Shown one piece after another: positions 6,160-9,210 of a DNA stretch of 9,210 bases. A program made the position numbers and the translations under genes. The notes under the pieces were generated by a model. The model was not told where the DNA came from and ran no database searches. It worked only from the letters and a program-made list of their open reading frames with translations. Position 1 is the first letter of the stretch; every line of letters starts with the position of its first letter. The stretch comes from Sulfurimonas autotrophica (GTDB taxonomy: Bacteria; Campylobacterota; Campylobacteria; Campylobacterales; Sulfurimonadaceae), in the NCBI GenBank assembly GCA_015662405.1, contig DQUE01000065.1:1-9210 (forward strand), written 5' to 3'.

Positions 6160-7515
6160 ATGAGTGAAAACGAATCTTCTACACAATCGCGTAAAAACAC
6201 AAAAAACAGTAACAATAAAAACAACTCAAAATCCAGAACACACACACCAGTAAAAGGTTCAAGCGTTGAAGAGCTCCGCACAAAGAGTATTCAAGAGCTT
6301 GTCGAAATTGCAACACAGCTTGGTGTTGAACAGCCAAATGAGCTCAAACGTCAAGATGTAATATTTGAGATATTAAAAGCACAAACTGCTCAAGGTGGCT
6401 ATATCCTCTTTAGTGGTATTTTAGAGATTATGCAAGATGGATATGGGTTTATCCGCTCTATTGATCAAAGTTTTAATGAGAGTATCAATGATGCTTATGT
6501 TTCAAATACACAAATCAAACGTTTTGCACTTAGAAATGGAGATGTCGTTACCGGTCAGGTACGCCCTCCTAAAGATCAAGAGCGCTACTATGCACTTATA
6601 AAGATAGAGGCTGTCAATTCTCTTCCTCCTGAAGAGAGTAAAAAGCGTCCACTCTTTGAAAACCTCACACCACTCTATCCAACAGAACAACTCAAACTTG
6701 AATACCGTGAAAAGGGCTTAACAGGTAGAATGTTGGATCTTTTTTCTCCTATTGGAAAGGGTCAGCGTGGTTTAATTGTTGCACCACCAAGAAGTGGTAA
6801 AACAGAACTTTTAAAAGAGATAGCACATGGCATAACAGCCAACCATCCAGATGTTGATTTAATGGTTTTACTTGTAGATGAGCGTCCTGAAGAGGTAACT
6901 GACATGGAGCGAAGTGTCAAAGGTGAAGTCTATAGTTCAACCTTTGATATGCCTGCAAAAAACCATGTAAAAGTTGCCGAAATGGTTATCGAAAAGGCAA
7001 AGCGTAGAGTAGAGCTTGGACGTGATGTTGTTATTCTTTTAGACTCTATCACTCGTCTTGCACGTGCTTACAATACAGCAACACCTTCAAGTGGAAAAGT
7101 CCTCTCAGGTGGTGTTGATGCAAATGCCTTGCATAAGCCAAAGCGTTTCTTTGGGGCTGCTAGAAACATTGAGCATGGTGGAAGTTTAACAATTATTGCT
7201 ACTGCGCTTGTTGATACAGGGAGTCGTATGGATGAGGTCATCTTTGAGGAGTTTAAAGGGACTGGAAATATGGAAGTTGTGCTTGATCGCAAAATTGCAG
7301 ACAGACGCATCTACCCTGCTATTGATATTCTCAAATCAGGAACACGTAAAGATGAGCTACTCATTGGTCCTGAAGTATTACAAAAAGTCTTTATCCTTCG
7401 CCAAATGCTTCATAAACAAGATAATGAAGTCGAAGCACTCAAGTTTATCTATAACACTATGGGTAAAAAACCTACAAATGCAGAGTTTTTAGAGAGTATG
7501 AATACCAACGGCTAA
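6160..7515 (+). CDS. rho: Transcription termination factor Rho
   Basis: A 451-residue hexameric RNA-dependent ATPase/helicase that ends transcription at rut-containing RNA. Domain order: low-complexity N-terminal tail 1-33 (S, N, K, T rich), Rho N-terminal helical domain about 34-75, cold-shock-like primary RNA-binding domain about 80-155 (GYGFIRS at 94-100), RecA-type ATPase core 170-430. Walker A is APPRSGKT (208-215), the catalytic-glutamate segment VDERPEEVTDM (239-249, E241), Walker B VVILLDS (290-296), the secondary-site Q-loop region SGGVDANALHKPKRFFGAARN (317-336), and the arginine-finger region DRRIYPAID (381-389). The family length in E. coli is 419; the excess is mainly the N-terminal tail. 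The SD is weak (AAGG, 11 nt from the ATG). It has its own promoter and converges on murD with only about 10 bp between stops. Confidence 0.98.
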   Translation: MSENESSTQSRKNTKNSNNKNNSKSRTHTPVKGSSVEELRTKSIQELVEIATQLGVEQPNELKRQDVIFEILKAQTAQGGYILFSGILEIMQDGYGFIRSIDQSFNESINDAYVSNTQIKRFALRNGDVVTGQVRPPKDQERYYALIKIEAVNSLPPEESKKRPLFENLTPLYPTEQLKLEYREKGLTGRMLDLFSPIGKGQRGLIVAPPRSGKTELLKEIAHGITANHPDVDLMVLLVDERPEEVTDMERSVKGEVYSSTFDMPAKNHVKVAEMVIEKAKRRVELGRDVVILLDSITRLARAYNTATPSSGKVLSGGVDANALHKPKRFFGAARNIEHGGSLTIIATALVDTGSRMDEVIFEEFKGTGNMEVVLDRKIADRRIYPAIDILKSGTRKDELLIGPEVLQKVFILRQMLHKQDNEVEALKFIYNTMGKKPTNAEFLESMNTNG

Positions 7516-7525
7516 ATTTATTTTG

Positions 7526-8758
7526 CTAGAGCGATTTTAATTGCTCTACAAAAGCTTTAAACGCATCGCCACGCTCCATGAAGTTTTTATATTGATTAAA
7601 ACTTGATGCCGCAGGAGAGAACAACACAATACTTCTTGCTATATTATAAGCTTTTTTTACACTCTCTTGCAAGTTATTTTGTAAAAATATATTTTTTTGT
7701 TTCTCTTTTTTTCGTAAAGATTCATAAATCTTTTTTCCTGTATCTGAAAAAAGTATGATATTTCGCACATCACTTTTTTGTAAAAAATCTATCAATACAT
7801 CATACTGCACACCCCTGTCATTTCCGCCGATTATGAGTGTATCGACATTTTTTAAAATCTTCACAGCCTCTATCGTAGCTTGAGGAATTGTTGCAATTGA
7901 GTCATTTATATAAGAGACTCCATTGATCTTTTTTACAAACTCTAGCCTATGAGGCAGTGTTTTAAATCTCTGTATAGTTTGTAGATAGATTGCATCATCT
8001 ATGCGTAAAATCTCTTTTAATTTTTCAAGTATCTGTAGAGTAGATTTATGGATAAAACCATTTTGCAGATCAAAAGTGATAGGAAAACGGAGCTCATTTT
8101 CATAGACGTTATAGCCTCGCTCTAACTTTTGTGGCAGATTATATATAAAGATATCATCCTCGTTTTGATGCAAAAAGATAGTAAATTTTGCTCTGTAGTA
8201 CGCATTGACATCTCTGTAGTAATCTAAATGCTCTTGAAAAAGATTTGTTAAAATTGCAATATGCGGAGAGTATTTTCCACCAAAGAGTTGATGTGAAGAG
8301 AGTTCCATGACTATTGTTGTCTCAGCATCAACAAGATCGACTATATCAAATGCAGGTATGCCAATATTTCCACACAAAAGACTCTTTTTACCTGCATTTT
8401 TTAGTAGACTATCAATAAGCGTCACAAGAGTACTCTTTCCTTTTGTTCCAGTCACACCTATAATCTGACTCTTGAAATGTTTAAGTAATAACTCTGTTGT
8501 AGAAGAGAAATTATAAGCACTATAATCGATGCCAAGGTTATAAAGCGATATACCCGGTGATTTGATGATAAGTGCAACTTCATCCAACTTCTCTAAATAG
8601 TTTTCATCACAAGAGGGATGATTTTTATCTATGATGACTAGCTCTGTATCTAGCAGATATTTTTGTGCAAAATGATAAAAAGATTTCCCCTCTATACCAA
8701 AGCCAAAGATACCTATACTGGCATATTGTTCTAAATCAGAAATTAAGTTTTTCAACAT
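7526..8758 (-). CDS. murD: MurD-family UDP-N-acetylmuramoyl-L-alanine--glutamate ligase (MurD2-like, probably L-Glu adding)
   Basis: A Mur ligase that adds glutamate to UDP-MurNAc-L-Ala in the cytoplasm with ATP. From the ATG at 8758 it is 410 residues; an in-frame ATG at 8806 would give 426. Using the 410 numbering: N-terminal nucleotide-type fold with GFGIEGKS (19-26), ATP loop GVTGTKGKST (101-110), GNIGIP (130-135), ELSSHQL (152-158), TNLFQEHLDYY (171-181), YYRAK with the likely carbamylated K191, PHRLEF (269-274), NDSIAT (285-290), GGNDRG (311-316), and C-terminal SPAASSFNQYKNFMERGDAF (381-400). Classical MurD has NDSKAT and a GGDGK-type motif; here Ile and Arg replace those two lysines, a pattern I associate with MurD2. 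The start at 8758 is chosen because family members begin shortly before the GFG loop. It overlaps the upstream MurL-like gene by 23 nt; neither start has a clear SD, so coupling is likely. MurD family membership is sure; L-Glu specificity is inference from the partner gene and substitutions. Confidence 0.88.
   Translation of the reverse strand: MLKNLISDLEQYASIGIFGFGIEGKSFYHFAQKYLLDTELVIIDKNHPSCDENYLEKLDEVALIIKSPGISLYNLGIDYSAYNFSSTTELLLKHFKSQIIGVTGTKGKSTLVTLIDSLLKNAGKKSLLCGNIGIPAFDIVDLVDAETTIVMELSSHQLFGGKYSPHIAILTNLFQEHLDYYRDVNAYYRAKFTIFLHQNEDDIFIYNLPQKLERGYNVYENELRFPITFDLQNGFIHKSTLQILEKLKEILRIDDAIYLQTIQRFKTLPHRLEFVKKINGVSYINDSIATIPQATIEAVKILKNVDTLIIGGNDRGVQYDVLIDFLQKSDVRNIILFSDTGKKIYESLRKKEKQKNIFLQNNLQESVKKAYNIARSIVLFSPAASSFNQYKNFMERGDAFKAFVEQLKSL
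7527..7548. terminator. Hairpin at the rho/murD convergence
   Basis: Arms TAGAGC (7527-7532) and GCTCTA (7543-7548) form a stem that extends inward through a G.T position and an A-T pair to about 8 bp. It starts 11 nt after the rho stop and includes the murD stop codon (TAG, 7528-7526) on the other strand. It could act on both transcripts, but no clear U-tract follows on either strand, so it may be a processing or 3'-end stabilising hairpin rather than an intrinsic terminator. Confidence 0.4.
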
Positions 8759-9210
8759 GGCTTTGGAGAATTTTTTTGAATTTTGTTGGGAGATTGTTTT
8801 GCTCATTATAGTTTACATGTAAAGCATACTCCCCCTCTTTTGGCGTGTAGTTTTTTAACAAAGCAGGCAGAGTATCCTCATTGTAAGTGTAATATTTTTT
8901 TCCAAGCGCATAATTGACCTCATCATAAGTGCCTACACACTCAAAAGGTTTGACTGCATCACTTTGAGAGAGTCCATCAAAAAGCTCTTGTAACTCAACA
9001 TCATCGAGCATGTCTTTACCAAATATCTTTTGGAGTGTTTCATCATCTATATAGTTACAGAGCATAATATAGGTGAAAAGACACTTTGGACATTTGCCAC
9101 ACCACTCATTACGCTTACTGCCGACATTGCAACTACGAAATGTAAAAAAGTACTCTTTTGCAAAAATAGCAAAAAGCTTAGCAATATGTACCTCATCCAA
9201 AGGGCGTAAA
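8736..9210 (-). CDS. murL: MurL-like UDP-MurNAc-L-Ala-L-Glu epimerase, C-terminal part (runs off right edge)
   Basis: The frame is open through the right edge; the visible C-terminal part is about 158 residues, roughly a third of a typical MurL. The TTG at 9200 is an internal Leu codon, because the frame continues upstream as LRPLDEVHIAKLF, a family-like segment. Further marks are FRSCNVG, then WCGKCPKC (Cys in C-x2-C-x2-C, with another Cys 10 residues earlier), an IFGKDMLDD stretch, and VKPFECVG followed by a YDEV. I recognise this combination (SCN, WCGxCxKC, KPFECVG) as the MurL family, which epimerises the terminal L-Glu of UDP-MurNAc-L-Ala-L-Glu in an ATP- and Mg-dependent reaction. The next gene, overlapping by 23 nt or more, is a MurD-family ligase, the expected partner. 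The N-terminal catalytic part is outside the window, so the call depends on memory of family motifs plus context. The segment after FECVG (about 60 residues) shows no motif I know. Confidence 0.78.
   Translation of the reverse strand, partial: LRPLDEVHIAKLFAIFAKEYFFTFRSCNVGSKRNEWCGKCPKCLFTYIMLCNYIDDETLQKIFGKDMLDDVELQELFDGLSQSDAVKPFECVGTYDEVNYALGKKYYTYNEDTLPALLKNYTPKEGEYALHVNYNEQNNLPTKFKKILQSHVEKLNF

Noticed and set aside
9198..9200. TTG at 9200 as the start of a 154-residue protein
   Set aside because: The frame continues upstream as LRP before this Leu, and the LRPLDEVHIAKLF run is family-like, so this is an internal codon of a gene cut by the window edge.

Overview
The window is AT-rich and gene-dense. 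It reads as chromosomal DNA of a member of the Campylobacterota, most likely a Sulfurimonas-like free-living lineage. This rests on base composition, protein style (Lys/Ile/Asn-rich), RsmH and Rho sequence character, and the lack of a normal division/cell-wall (dcw) cluster around rsmH. The genus is an inference. I see no rRNA, tRNA, CRISPR array, insertion sequence or prophage gene.

Layout from left to right: (1) The first 83 bases hold the N-terminal end of an unrecognised minus-strand gene whose start is framed by a hairpin. (2) Positions 152-4923 carry a compact minus-strand operon transcribed right to left: rsmH (16S rRNA methyltransferase), a small FtsL-like bitopic membrane protein, a 1033-residue RND transporter and a group II truncated haemoglobin. 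Spacing is 9 nt or less or overlapping throughout, so one promoter upstream of rsmH probably drives all four. (3) A 276-291 bp divergent intergenic region separates this operon from cobA (uroporphyrinogen-III C-methyltransferase) on the plus strand. (4) After a 180 bp gap with a good sigma-70-type promoter and a long leader comes rho (transcription termination factor). (5) rho converges on a minus-strand pair that enters from the right edge: the C-terminal third of a MurL-type epimerase, followed with overlap by a MurD-family ligase.

The most notable point is pair (5). The right-edge ORF looks like MurL, the enzyme that epimerises the terminal L-Glu of UDP-MurNAc-L-Ala-L-Glu. The adjoining ligase shows substitutions at positions that in classical MurD contact D-Glu or the neighbouring active site. 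Together they suggest the alternative 'MurD2-MurL' route to D-glutamate in peptidoglycan (add L-Glu first, then invert it), in place of or beside the MurI racemase + MurD route usual in this phylum. The route itself is known from Xanthomonas; its presence in this lineage is what deserves checking.

Other points are an rsmH-ftsL remnant of the dcw cluster continued by an RND pump and a globin instead of ftsI/murE, a dyad symmetry between the -35 and -10 of the rho promoter, and a G-free, C-containing rut-like stretch in the rho leader that fits autoregulation. I did not find a convincing wholly undescribed system.
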